Made by a program: the position numbers and the translations under genes
The notes under the pieces: model-generated
Database searches by the model: none
Seen by the model: only the letters and a program-made list of their open reading frames with translations
What the model was told of the DNA's origin: nothing
Shown here: one piece after another, positions 46,723 through 57,485 of the stretch
How positions within the stretch are numbered: position 1 is the stretch's first letter
Layout of the letters: each line of letters opens with the position of its first letter
Source: Siphonodentalium dalli
Taxonomy: Eukaryota > Mollusca > Scaphopoda > Gadilida > Siphonodentaliidae
Direction: 5' to 3'
DNA: 64,000 nucleotides
Assembly: GCA_032622095.1 (NCBI GenBank)
Contig: CP136062.1
Location: 137,844,351-137,908,350, forward strand

Positions 46723-48579
46723 ATGACCGCAACTACAATCCATGCTACGACGAAAGCAACATATTGGATAAACTCCTATAAGTGAAAATACACATTTGTA
46801 ATTTACAAGAATGTTGTTATATATCTTTAAAGGTACACATATAATTAAAACAGATCTATCTGAATGATTTATCGATCACTGCTACGCACGTTAACCCAAT
46901 GATTTACGTTCGGGATTTCTTATTAGAATAATCCAACAGTCGGACCAAAAACAGTTATTTCGGGCATGAAACACACGCAGTAATATTTCGTCACACAGTG
47001 CGTGGTAGTTTCGTTTTGGAATGATGATTAATTATTGAATGTAACGCAGAAACTGAAGTGCCCACCCTATCTGTGTAAATACTAGTTATATTTCCGGAAT
47101 TTACAACACTCTCTGTGACAATAAACCATACACGTATGTCGTAATGCTGAGTATACTGTAAAGAAACACTTATCTCTTCAACAGAATAGTACCCTATCTC
47201 ACTAGATCGAAGAGACTGTACATGGTACATTTTATTTAGTACTAATTTTCATGGTGCTCTCAAACCGGTTTCTTAGTAGACAATTCTGTTCAAATTACTT
47301 CAATCGGCACTTTACAACAGGAATATGTACCACGCAATGCACACTATTAGTTGTCAGTATCTTGTTGTTTGAAATTATGTTACCATTGCCACCCACATAT
47401 TTGCGCTAAATATCAGGTCATCAGCATTTACAGTTATTAGTTCTGCGTTTACCATTCACTCAATGTTGCTATTTATGGTTTTGTATGCAGCAGATATGTG
47501 TAACATTAGGGAGAATGGGTAAACTCGGCGATGCGGTTGCAGAAAAGGTCACGTTTCGCGTATATGTGGCCTTAGTGCATTTATGTGCACATAATTTCCA
47601 GGTATAAAGACAGTCTCTATCACACTTGGTTATGTTGAGAATTTACTGAAGATAGTCTATTGTAATCCTTTGTATTTTCATAAATTGCGTTCATGGTATA
47701 CCACCATGTATTTGTGTGATAAAAGTGAAATATTCGTGTTTAATCACTTGGCTGGAGGCAACCATGACTACTATTTTAAGACACGGACAATAGGATCTAC
47801 ACGTTTTACCTAGTACCATATGAACAGCTCTCATACTGTTCTATAGTAGTGAATTTTGACAGATTGTGTGTTGTGGATTGAAAAATAAGTGATTATCGGT
47901 CACATTCGTGAGAATGTTTTCATTACATATATTTCTGCTTCTAAAAAGGTCACACAATGAATACATCCCTATTAGATCACATTTAACTGTTTTAATACAC
48001 ATATATTACACGATTTAAGATAAACAGTACAGATAAAACTGTTATTCTTCTATTTCTTGGCGCCCAAACAGTCCACATTTAATCGTTGTATGAGACCTGG
48101 CTTTTGGTTGCTCTCTCGCGAGATACATTAGAGAGAAATCTTACATACTAGTATTAATAGCTCCCCTTATATTCTGAAATCATTCTTCCTCGTATAATTC
48201 GAGGGCATGTTCGTTCTTGTATGACCAGCTGTTCAATTTTCCGCAAATTGTAAATTTCATTCGATTTTGTCCATTTTGGCGGCCATATTGGACAGACATT
48301 CTACCGACATGGTTTACGACTAAGCATTGTTTGTGTAAATTAATTTTATTACTAATTTGGTATTTGTTGGCGCACCTACCACCCAAAATTCAGGATTTTT
48401 CTATACCAACTGCCATCATGGACGCCATCTTGTATTACAGAAAATGCTCAAATCGGATTTTAGCGGATTTTGGATATGTTATAGAGGATATATTCCTCTT
48501 CAAAATGGCATAGAAACCAACTTAGTCCAAATTTTTTCTAGGTTGACCCTAAAATTTTAGTTTATCGACCAGACTAGGT
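46723..48579. other. hAT-type element interior, unassigned
   Basis: No transposase motif. A 79-codon minus-strand frame (47,230-46,991) looks protein-like (EISVSLQYTQHYDIRVWFIV) and could be a captured exon relic, but I recognise no family. 48,455-48,590 is the inverted partner of 44,170-44,290. Confidence 0.35.
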
Positions 48580-49673
48580 GTCCACAGTCCACCTTGGAAA
48601 ATCCTACTGCACCCCCCCCCCCCCCCCTTGAATCAGAATCAGACCAAATACACGTTTTTGCATAATTCCGTTTGCACCTGTGGCCTAATATCCTATATAT
48701 ATTAATATAAACCATGGTTCTATATATTCCCGGTATGAGACCATTCAGATATTTTCACCTGAATAATTGCATAAATTCTAACATCTAGCGGTCTAACTCC
48801 AGACAAATGCACACGGCTACGTGCAAGAGACCAGGACACATCGGGTTGTTCATGGTTGTTCGGCCCGGGGTGAGAAAATTTTGAAACCTATACAAGAACA
48901 TCGCGAATCCTAGCGTCTAGACTGGCATCAACTGAAGCGTTCCTATTTTGTTGTAAATTTCTATTGGGGGAGGGTCCGGGAGGGGTGCGTGAGATTTTTT
49001 TCGGATTTACAGCTGGGAGTTACCGTTAAAATCTCGAGATTAGCGGGGTCTTTATGTGGTGTTATATGATGCTGACAAGTTCATTTAATGACAAATTTAC
49101 GATTAGCCAGTTCGGCTGGTTAAACAACACATGTGGCGGCCCACGTCCGGAATAATCCCGGTCTCCCGATCGGCCAGTCCGCCTCTCCCCCTCCGAACGT
49201 CACATTATACTCACATGGGGAACCTGAAAACTTAAATTCTGTCTTTCCTCGCCGGTTTTCCGCTTCTCGGGTGATATATATTTAGATATATATTGGCAGT
49301 ACACATTATCCGAAGTAAAACATTTTACATGTGGAATAATTTCCGAATCAATATATTCTTGTTTAGTGATGGTTCCAAAATATGGTTACAATCCGGACAA
49401 TCTCAGACGCCGTTGTAAAATGAAATTCACTTCTTGAATTTATGTGTGAAGAATGCTGGTTACACAACACATGTGGCGGCCCGCGTCGGTTTCATTCGCG
49501 GCCCAAGTTGTGGTTGGGCGGCCCAACCATATATACCCCCCCCCCAAACCGTAAAAAAACCCCATCGGATTCTCGCTTGATAGAAAATCACGTGGAATCA
49601 GAATTTTTCCGGCCTCCGGCCCATCGGGAAATTTCCCGGTCTCCCGATTGGCCAGTCCGCCTCTGTATGGGGG

Positions 49674-50640
49674 TTCTTATTGTACGGTTGTGAGCTATGG
49701 GGGTTCTTATTGTACGGTTGTGAGCTATGGGGGTTCGTTCTAGTCCAAGCGATTTTATTGTACGGTTGTGAGCTATGGGGGTTCTTATTGTACGGTTGTG
49801 AGCTATGGGGGTTCTATCTAGTCCAAGCGATTTTATTGTACGGTTGTGAGCTATGGGGGTTCTATCTAGTCCAAGCGATTTTATTGTACGGTTGTGAGCT
49901 ATGGGGGTTCTATCTAGTCCAAGCGATTTTATTGTACGGTTGTGAGCTATGGGGGTTCTTATTGTACGGTTGTGAGCTATGGGGGTTCTATCTAGTCCAA
50001 GCGATTTTATTGTACGGTTGTGAGCTATGGGGGTTCTATCTAGTCCAAGCGATTTTATTGTACGGTTGTGAGCTATGGGGGTTCTATCTAGTCCAAGCGA
50101 TTTTATTGTACGGTTGTGAGCTATGGGGGTTCTTATTGTACGGTTGTGAGCTATGTGGGGTTCTTATTGTACGGTTGTGAGCTCTGGGGGTTCTTATTGT
50201 ACGGTTGTGAGCTATGGGGGTTCTTATTGTACGGTTGTGAGCTATGGGGGTTCTTATTGTACGGTTGTGAGCTATGGGGGTTCTTATTGTACGGTTGTGA
50301 GCTATGGGGGTTCTTATTGTACGGTTGTGAGCTATGGGGGTTCTTATTGTACGGTTGTAAGCTATGTGGGTTCTTATTGTACGGTTGTGAGCTATGGGGG
50401 TTCTTATTGTACGGTTGTGAGCTATGGGGGTTCTTATTGTACGGTTGTGGGCTATGGGGTTCTTAGTGTACGGTTGTGAGCTATGGGGGTTCTTATTGTA
50501 CGGTTGGGAGCTATGGGGGTTCTTATTGCACGGTTGTGAGCTATGGGGTTCTTATTGTACGGTTGTGAGCTATGTGGGTTCTTATTGTACGGTTGTGAGC
50601 TATGTGGGTTCTTATTGTACGGTTGTGAGCTATGGGGGTT
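49674..50640 (+). repeat. In-frame coding minisatellite, right part
   Basis: About 28 further units. The first half mixes 48-base units (TATCTAGTCCAAGCGATTT plus the core) with 30-base units. From about 50,160 it is a nearly perfect run of 30-base units, TTATTGTACGGTTGTGAGCT plus ATGGGGGTTC. Because 30 and 48 are multiples of three, the LLYGCELWGF frame stays open for most of the array, interrupted only where single bases are lost or gained. Counting the six units left of the hAT insertion, the array has about 34 copies. Confidence 0.95.
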
Positions 50641-50817
50641 CGAAAATAGTCGCGATATTGAAACGGTACATCTTGGATTTTGTTAAACATTGACGAGTAT
50701 GAAAAGTAGCACGCCGAGATATGGTTTACGGAGAGTTAGGTCGATGGCCACTCTCTGTTGAGATCAAGAAGATAATGATCTCATATTGGTGTCGGATTGT
50801 AAAGAAATATATAGGTA
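50641..50817 (+). pseudogene. Same reverse transcriptase, C-terminal continuation
   Basis: Directly after the last minisatellite unit the protein continues as GFEN.., then VHLDFV, then MVYGELGRWPLSVEIKKIMISYW. This is what normally follows the PILLYGCEVWGFE motif in such ORF2 proteins. Frames shift at least once. The segment is cut at 50,817 by a Helitron-like insertion. Confidence 0.75.
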
Positions 50818-52017
50818 CTAGCAGGTGGACCCGACTTCGTCCGGGCTGTGTCCCCTCTGCTTTTCGGCGAATTGCGCGATTTGACCTTGAATTGTCCATT
50901 TTGAAGGTCAGGGTCAGGTGTGGTCACGATTTGATCCGTCCAAAACACTGCCCGGACAAAAGTACCTGACAAAAGTACCAGTCGAAATCCATCGGGTTTT
51001 ACTCGATTTGACCTCGAATTGGATTTGATCCGTCCAAAACTCTCCCTGGAAAAAATTACCACTAAGTATCACATTTCGTCAAAATCCGTCTGGCAGTTTT
51101 CCAACACCAACACCAACACCAACACTGGTGGAAATCGGCCCAGCGGATACCGAGATACCCTATGTATCAAATTTCGTCCTTAAAAATCCGCCAGTTTTAC
51201 CCGATTTGATTTCCACTCAAGTATATAAACGCGCCTCATATACACACGCTCATTGATTATCAAGCTTCAACGTAAAGATAAATTAGCATTGTGTGGTAAA
51301 TTTTAACTAATTATAACTAATTATTTCTCGCCGTCAAAGTTGAACAAACAAAATGTCGATGTTGTTGGCATTGACGGCTTGTGGGCCACCGGTAGCACAA
51401 ACAATATATATCGTTCAACGTAATAACGTAATTATGCTACGATGAAAGATCACCCATTTCGCAACAATTTCAGCTAAATGGATTCTTGGATGAGATTCCA
51501 GACCATAAATATGAACTTTTACCCGCGGGGTAACTGTAAACGACTTGAACCTATGCGTGGTGTGAATATACAAAAAAATAAATCTATCGACAATAGACCT
51601 AAGAATATCAGCTGTAACAAAATTTATATATCAGAAATTGTAAATGATATATTTTGGGATATATACACGATTCTTAATAGCCTGCAAATTGACAATATAT
51701 ATTGTAAATGTTATAATTTTGGGATAAATACACGATGCGTAATTGCATGCGTAATTGCCTGCAAATTGCTTACGTTCGTCGACGTATGAATATAAAGTTA
51801 TCCTCCCTGCATCGGGTGACAATCACGCCGGAATTTAGCACTGCGGATCCCGAGATATGAGTTTTGAAGGTCAAGGTCACGTCGCACGGGTAAATTAATA
51901 TGCCTATGTCCGTTCCCGGCCGAAAGTACACCCAAATACCAAGTTTCATCGAAATCGGGTCGGCCGTTTTCGAAGTTCATCGCGATCACACACAGATCTT
52001 CCAAAATATATAATAGA
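50818..52017 (-). mobile_element. Helitron-like element 1 of a head-to-tail pair
   Basis: The minus-strand 3' end is CTAG (50,821-50,818), preceded by CCCGGACGAAGTCGGG, a short GC hairpin. The minus-strand 5' end at 52,017 reads TCTATTATATATTTTGGAAG. The plus-strand base left of CTAG is A, as expected for insertion between A and T. Inside are repeated GAATTG.CCATTTTGAAGGTCA and TTTGATCCGTCCAAAAC blocks, a CCAACACCAACACCAACAC run and about 400 bases of unrelated DNA. No Rep/helicase is encoded. It interrupts the reverse transcriptase pseudogene. Confidence 0.7.
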
Positions 52018-52697
52018 CTAGCAGGTGGACCCGACTTCGTCTGGGCTGTTTCCCCTCTGCTTTTCGGCGAATTGCGCGATTTGACCTTGAATTGTCCATT
52101 TTGAAGGTCAAGGTCAGGTGGGGTCACGATTTGATCCGTCCAAAACACTGCCCGGACAAAAGTACCCGATAAAAGTACCCGTCGAAATCCATCGGGTTTT
52201 ACCCGATTTGACCTTGAATTGATCATTTTGAAGGTCAAGGTCAGGCCGGGGTCACGATTTGACCCGTCCAAAACAATCAGTGGACAAAAGTAACGCTATG
52301 TATCAAATTTCGTGGAAATCCCATCAAAATTCGCGATTTGACCTTGAATTGACCGGATTTCAAGGTCACGTCGCACGGGCAAATGAATAGGCTTATGAGA
52401 CTCCCCATACGAAAGTATCCCTAGACACTAATTTTCATTAAAATCCCGTGATATTCGGGCGTTTGACCTTGACATGACCCGATTTCAAGGTCAAGGTCAC
52501 GTCGCACGGGCAAATTAATAGGTCTATGCCACTTCCCGGCCGAAAGTACCCCCACATACCAAGTTCCATCGAAATCGGCTAGGCCGTTTTCGAGTCCATC
52601 GCGAACACACAGACACACACACCCTCCCTCACTCTGTCTCTCTCACACACACACCCTCACACACACACACACAGATCTTCCAAAAATATATAATAGA
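52018..52697 (-). mobile_element. Helitron-like element 2 of the head-to-tail pair
   Basis: It has the same CTAG end and hairpin (52,021-52,018) as element 1 and abuts element 1's 5' end without a spacer. It ends at 52,697 (minus-strand TCTATTATATATTTTTGGAA), followed by plus-strand T. The pair as a whole therefore sits between A (50,817) and T (52,698), one Helitron target site. The interior carries four GACCTTGAATTGAYC-type repeats and a (CA)n tract at 52,605-52,670. Confidence 0.7.
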
Positions 52698-52784
52698 TAA
52701 CATCAGTACTTTATAAATTACTGCTTCAATTGCACAAAACTAAACGCGTACACGTGTTATACTAATCACATTTCAGGGGTTATA

Positions 52785-53325
52785 GTAGAGATTGGGAATA
52801 CACATAGGTGTCCGCCACTGAGCGAATTTATGCCACTATGATTTTCTTATAGGAAAATGCCTCTAGTTTCAGGATCTGGTGTTGGTGCACTAAGAAAATG
52901 TGGTCCAAAATAAAAAAAATTCATGCCTTTTCTATGAGTGCCCACCTCATTTTTAAAGCTATTTTCCGAAAATACTACAATTTTGTAAACTTCATTTTAT
53001 TACGAAATTTATCATGCCAAGAAGTCAATATGCGATATGGGAGATGAATTAGTATGATAGAGCTGAAATGTGCTTCAAATGTTTACAAAAGATATTCGTG
53101 GTGACGCCACGAGGCGCCTAACTCTTAGTGACGCTGCACTATTTTCACCAAAGTGACCTCGTTTCGTTTTCTCTGACCAGACATATATACGGAAAAAGTA
53201 TAACATATTTGGTGTTGTAGTGACCAATGGCATACTGACGATCTGATAAGCCCAATAACTTGAATATATTTAGCCCATGTCACGTATAGTACCCTAATAA
53301 CTTACCCCTACCCCAAAACACAAAT
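52785..53325 (+). repeat. Left terminal inverted repeat of the 7-kb element
   Basis: Outer part: TTGGGAATACACATAGGTGT, GCATTTTCCTATAAGAAAAT-type text and GTGCCCACCTCATTTTTAAAG. Inner part: CGGAAAAAGTATAACATATT, GATAAGCCCAATAAC and CACGTATAGTACCCTAATAA. All are mirrored at the right end. The extra 180 bases at 52,987-53,166 have no partner at the right and look like a later insertion. Confidence 0.9.
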
Positions 53326-53486
53326 TCTAGCATATCGACCACATTCGTGTATTTTTTGTTTTATTGCGACGTAATACATTGATAATCAAAGTAGTATCAT
53401 ATATCATTTTCTTTCTATTAAGTTATGCTTAATATTTCATAGGAAAAAAATCACCATAATCCAAGATGGCCGCCAATAATATGCAA

Positions 53487-53910
53487 AAAATAATGCAAAA
53501 CGTCATGAAAATGGATATTTTAACTACACATATCTTCATCATTCCCCAAATGTGTTATTAGTGAATAACTATTAATATGTTGAAATGTCTTAGTATAATA
53601 TTATCTTGTCATATTGTGATCTTCCCCACTGACGTATGTACCTTAATAGGCGGAAATTATTAGTTTGGAAAAGTGAGGTAGGAATTAGAATGGCTCAGTA
53701 TACGGAAAAATAATGCAAAACGTCATGAAAATGGATATTTTAACTACATATCTTCATCATTCCCCAAATGTGTTATTAGTGAATAACTATTAATATGTTG
53801 AAATGTCTTAGTATAATATTATTCTGTCATTTTGTGATCTTCCCCTTGACGTGTGTACCTTAATAGGCGGAAATTATTAGTTTGGAAAAGTGAGGTAGGA
53901 ATTAGAATGG
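53487..53910. repeat. Tandem direct duplication, ~215-bp unit
   Basis: AATAATGCAAAACGTCATGAAAATGG through GAAAAGTGAGGTAGGAATTAGAATGGCT appears twice in a row with only a few differences. The junction contains a fragment of TATACGGAAAAA, the inner TIR text. This is a recent local duplication between the left TIR and the gene. Confidence 0.9.
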
Positions 53911-53979
53911 CTATATAGAACATACCCACAACACACGTGTATAACTGTATGGTCGAATATCAGCCTTAAATTGAATTTC

Positions 53980-54025
53980 GAAACGCTCTTTATAATTTCT
54001 GACCATTAAATAACGCTCTTTATAA
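53980..54025 (+). promoter_or_regulatory. AACGCTCTTTATAA pair upstream of the transposon gene
   Basis: Two copies of AACGCTCTTTATAA lie about 31 bases apart, about 490 bases before the start codon. The TTTATAA part could serve as a TATA element. A diverged duplication of GCCAGAGCTCT...TAGCATYAT follows (54,062 and 54,349). A promoter role is inference only. Confidence 0.3.
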
Positions 54026-54505
54026 GTTATACCCTGCACCGACCAAGTGTTAGATACACGCGCCAGAGCTCTTTTAGATATCGTTGCGCGAGCATCGTTT
54101 TTCCACCTTAGCATTATCTTATTTTTCTCTTGTTCTCTTGATTATTATTCGTTGTTGTTCTTCGTTCTTTGTACTATAATCTGGTACGTGTATAGGCGAA
54201 TAGGACAGTGCCCTTTGTCGAAACCTTACGGTGACAACATACACAAAGGATCACTGTGGAATTCGTGCTATTTATATGCTTGTATTTTATTATACATGTG
54301 TGTTGTTCTTGTCGTTTGAATTGTGGATGCATTGATCGCAAGTGTGCGTGCCAGAGCTCTCATCTAGTTCGGTCCACGGTTATCGCTTCGCACCTAGCAT
54401 CATATTTGTATATGGAATAGGACAGGGTTGCTGTCCGCTTTGCACATCGTTTCGCTTCGACACACACTTTAAGTTAACCCATTTGCAAATTGGATCACGA
54501 CAGGA

Positions 54506-55660
54506 ATGTCACGAAAGCGCAAACGCACCGAAGACGTCCCAATATGTGTAATACATTACCCAGCATTGCACACCGAGGGCGCACATATCACCCTGTTAAA
54601 TGATGGCAGTTATACTAAACTGATAGAATGCAGGGACAAATTGCGTGCATTCGCTGCAAAAAATGGACACAGTGAACAATGTGACACAATTCCTGCAGAA
54701 TACGACCCTTGCAAACATGGATATCACAGTCAGTGCTATAAGAAATTTACACACTGCCGAAATGTAAATCCTAGTGCAGCAACCAGTTCTGATAATGATG
54801 GCGTGTGTCACACTCCAAGGCAGCATGCAAGTGGGAGTGATGGACGAGGCATGTTTCCCGAATCATGTGGTATATGTGGGAAAGTAGTTATTAAACTCAA
54901 ACAAAAGAGGGAACATCCAACCAAAATTCTCACTGAAACTGCATCTAGCAGACTTAAACAGGCTGCTACTTTGAGAAATGACGACACGATGTTGACCAGA
55001 ATCGGCACCGATGACTTAATCGCAAAGGAATTTCGAAAACACGACAGTTGCTACAGTGTCTATACGAGGATATGTTGGCCTGCTCGTCCTGGTGACAATG
55101 ATCCCGATAACGGTGTTGTTGATGACGACGGAATGACTACAATTGAGAGTGAAAATTTCACCGACGTGTGCGATTTTATCGACATGTATGTCTTGCAGCA
55201 ACTTCGTAGTGTATCTATGAATGTTTTGACTGGTATGATGTGTTATACAGTTGATGTTGCAGATAGACGCTATCGCTATCGGTATAAACAACGAATACAA
55301 ACGAAATATGGTAATGCTATATTATTCGTAACTGTTCAGACAAATAAATCACAGATAGTTATGAGTAGTCGGACTCTCACAGAAAATACAAAAGAGGTAT
55401 TTAAAATAGACGACGATGACGTTGTTGATCAGGCGGCCAATATTATTCGTAGGAATATGGAGGAGTTTCTTGACCAAACACCCGATCATTCGTGGCCCCC
55501 CTGTGCTGAGTCGCTGGCTGTCAAGAGCAGAAAACCCCCTAGCATGGTAACGTGTTTCATTGAGAACATTCTGAAGTCGCATAGTTGGCGCAAATCACGC
55601 ACAACCAAGAAGATTCAAACCGTTGCTAAATCGATTGCTGAAGATCTTCGGAGTTTCTCG
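54506..55660 (+). pseudogene. N-terminal segment: basic start and Cys/His putative zinc modules
   Basis: It starts with a basic MSRKRKR that could act as a nuclear signal. Cys and His are clustered: C14/H17, then C69...H74xxC77 (CKHGYHSQCYKKF), then CGICGK near residue 121, and HDSCYSVYTRICW near 180. This pattern suggests two zinc-binding, DNA-contacting modules. The rest is helical, with RYRYRYKQRIQTKYG and a DDDDVVDQA acidic patch. The frame ends in a spurious tail at 55,711, because the true continuation (EKHTMLGVVIHNMSG) is in the next frame from about 55,660. Confidence 0.7.
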
Positions 55661-57360
55661 TGGCGCCTTCTTAACAGAAAAGCACACTATGCTAGGTGTT
55701 GTGATACATAACATGTCTGGACAAAAGGCTCCAATACAAATCCTATCGAAATTGGGCCACTCAATTAACTATGATACAGTGTGTCAAAATGAGACTAGTT
55801 TGGCCGAGCAGTCTCAGCAGTTCTTCGAACGTCCTCAGATGTGGCCTCTGCAGCCCGCATATGATTCTGTGACAGTACTGACACATTTCTGGGTTGATAA
55901 CTTCGATTATAATGTCGAAACAGTCACTGGTCATGACACTATCCACAGTACCCATGCCGTTGCTTATCAAGAATGTTCCGACGACACCGTGCCAAGAACA
56001 TCGGAGATTGTACTACCGAGACCGAAACGAAGGTCGATGTGTGTCTCGGTGGACACAGAACTGGAACGCCGCCGTGTTAATCCAAAACGGGGACCACCTA
56101 AAACACCTAAACCGATTGGATGTTGTAGACCACCGGTGGATCAGGCAAAAAAGAAGCTAATGGCATGGAAGATGGGCAGAGAGCAACATGACAAAAGGCA
56201 AACGATTCCTAGGTTTGGTGGTTGGATTTCGTCAGTTTCAGAAGAAAATGTGCCCACAAAAACAATGATCACATACCTGCCACCCATTCACAAACCAATA
56301 TCGGAATACGAAACCGTTGCCGAATATCTACAAATGGCACAAAAGTTAGCCCAACAAGCGAACATGCCCAGTGTTCATATCACACTCGACGTTGGAGCAG
56401 CAGCAAAAACATTTCAGATGATCTGGAAATATCCGAAGGAATTCAGTAATGTCATCGTCCATTTAGGTGACTTTCATTTGATGCAGGAAATGTTCGGTAT
56501 TATTGGTATGATGGTTTCAGCGAGTGGTTTCGAGGACATTGTCTTTCAAACCGATGACGGTGAACCAATAACTATTCCTAAGTTACTATGTGATCTGTTT
56601 GAATCCAAATCACCGGCAACTGCATGTAAGCTGATCATGACAGACACTGACGAGTTCTCGCAGGTCTGGGAAATGTACGAAGCATACAAAACAACAATTC
56701 GAAATGTAGCTTTAGGCAAGACAGCCAAGTTCTGGTTAATGTACCTCGATGTGATTGACATATTGCAAATGCTACATTGTGCAGTGCAAGAGAATGATTA
56801 TGATTTAAGACTTCACTGCTGGGAATCTGCACTTCCATATTTCTTTGCGTACAACAAACCAAACTACGGGAGATATGGCGCATATTATGCACATTGTTTG
56901 AAGACGTTAGAATACACGAATCCGCAAGCGAGGACTGTGATAGAGGAGAAGGGATTGTCTGTATGCCGTGGGGGGATTAAGTCAGGTAGACAAGCAGTTG
57001 ACCATTCTGGTGAACAGACATACAATCGACATGCGAAAATACCAGGTGGTATCAAACAGTTCGCATGGAATCGTGGCAATTATAACAAGTGGGTTTTAAA
57101 TAGACCACAAGTGGCGAAGTTCAAAGAGATGTTATTCGAAATTGTGGGTATGAGCATCTCCTCCGACAATATACATCCGACCTGTAGACAGAGCATGATT
57201 AAAAAATCGGAGGATCGAGTCCAATCAATCTTGAATGTTCTGCGAAATGAATTTGTCAACCCTTTTGATGCCGAATTGGACAAGATGAATCTGTACGATC
57301 TGTCGTCTGGAGCTCCTGTCAAAGCTGATGTGGCAGATGGAATACTGCATCAGGGATGGG
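55660..57360 (+). pseudogene. Central transposase-like core
   Basis: Landmarks in order: LTEKHTMLGVVIHNMSG; ILSKLGHSINYDT; VLTHFWVDNFDYN; TTHATHA-like HSTHAVAYQE; MITYLPPIHKPISEYETV; HITLDVGAAAKTFQMIW; NVIVHLGDFHLMQEMFGIIG; SASGFEDIVFQ; KFWLMYLDVIDILQ; LRLHCWESALPYFFAYNKPN; YGRYGAYYAHCL; QAVDHSGEQTYNRHAKIPGG. The same chain (aspartate, GxFH, PYFFA..NY.RY) marks the large invertebrate protein family mentioned for the whole gene. Acidic candidates are D256, D283 and E401 of this frame. The first two are only 27 apart, too close for a standard DDE pair, so I do not assign a catalytic triad. Confidence 0.65.
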
Positions 57361-57485
57361 GTAATTGTAATTTGTAATTTTAATTGACTGTAATTAATTA
57401 CATTTTTTCAAGTAATTGCATGTAATTGGTAATTGAGTTTATTCTCAATTACATGTAATTGCATATGGACAATTGCAGACAACAG
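57361..57485 (+). other. Candidate intron (or small AT-rich insertion)
   Basis: It begins GTAATTG and ends ACAACAG. The exon before ends with one extra base and the exon after begins with two, so phases match (G+AG). The interior is nearly all TAATTG/CAATTA text and folds on itself: GCATGTAATTGGTAATTGAG against CTCAATTACATGTAATTGC. A small foldback insertion that happens to be spliceable is an alternative. Confidence 0.45.

Larger units (their letters stand above)
44100..49665. mobile_element. hAT-type element with 8-bp target duplication
   Basis: It starts CAGAGGCGGACTGG and ends CCAGTCCGCCTCTG. Identical 8-base sequences TATGGGGG flank it (44,092-44,099 and 49,666-49,673), and they belong to the minisatellite unit, so removing one copy restores the array. 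CAG-starting short inverted repeats plus an 8-base duplication are diagnostic of hAT. The 5.57-kb interior has no recognisable hAT transposase. It contains a LINE insertion, an inverted internal repeat (about 44,170-44,290 against 48,455-48,590) and a copy of the 0.3-1.2 kb repeat family (48,580-48,970). A second right-end-like block at 49,118-49,193 repeats ACACATGTGGCGGCCC and GGCCAGTCCGCCTCT. It is probably a composite non-autonomous element. Confidence 0.85.

Noticed and set aside
50116-50480. Alternative-frame repeat proteins (SYGGSYCTVV units)
   Set aside because: These are the other frames of the 30-base minisatellite. Only the LLYGCELWGF frame is continuous with the reverse transcriptase on both sides.
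55623-55711. Overlapping start of a second transposon gene
   Set aside because: The conserved protein text continues across the overlap in a shifted frame. This is one gene with a frameshift, not two genes.
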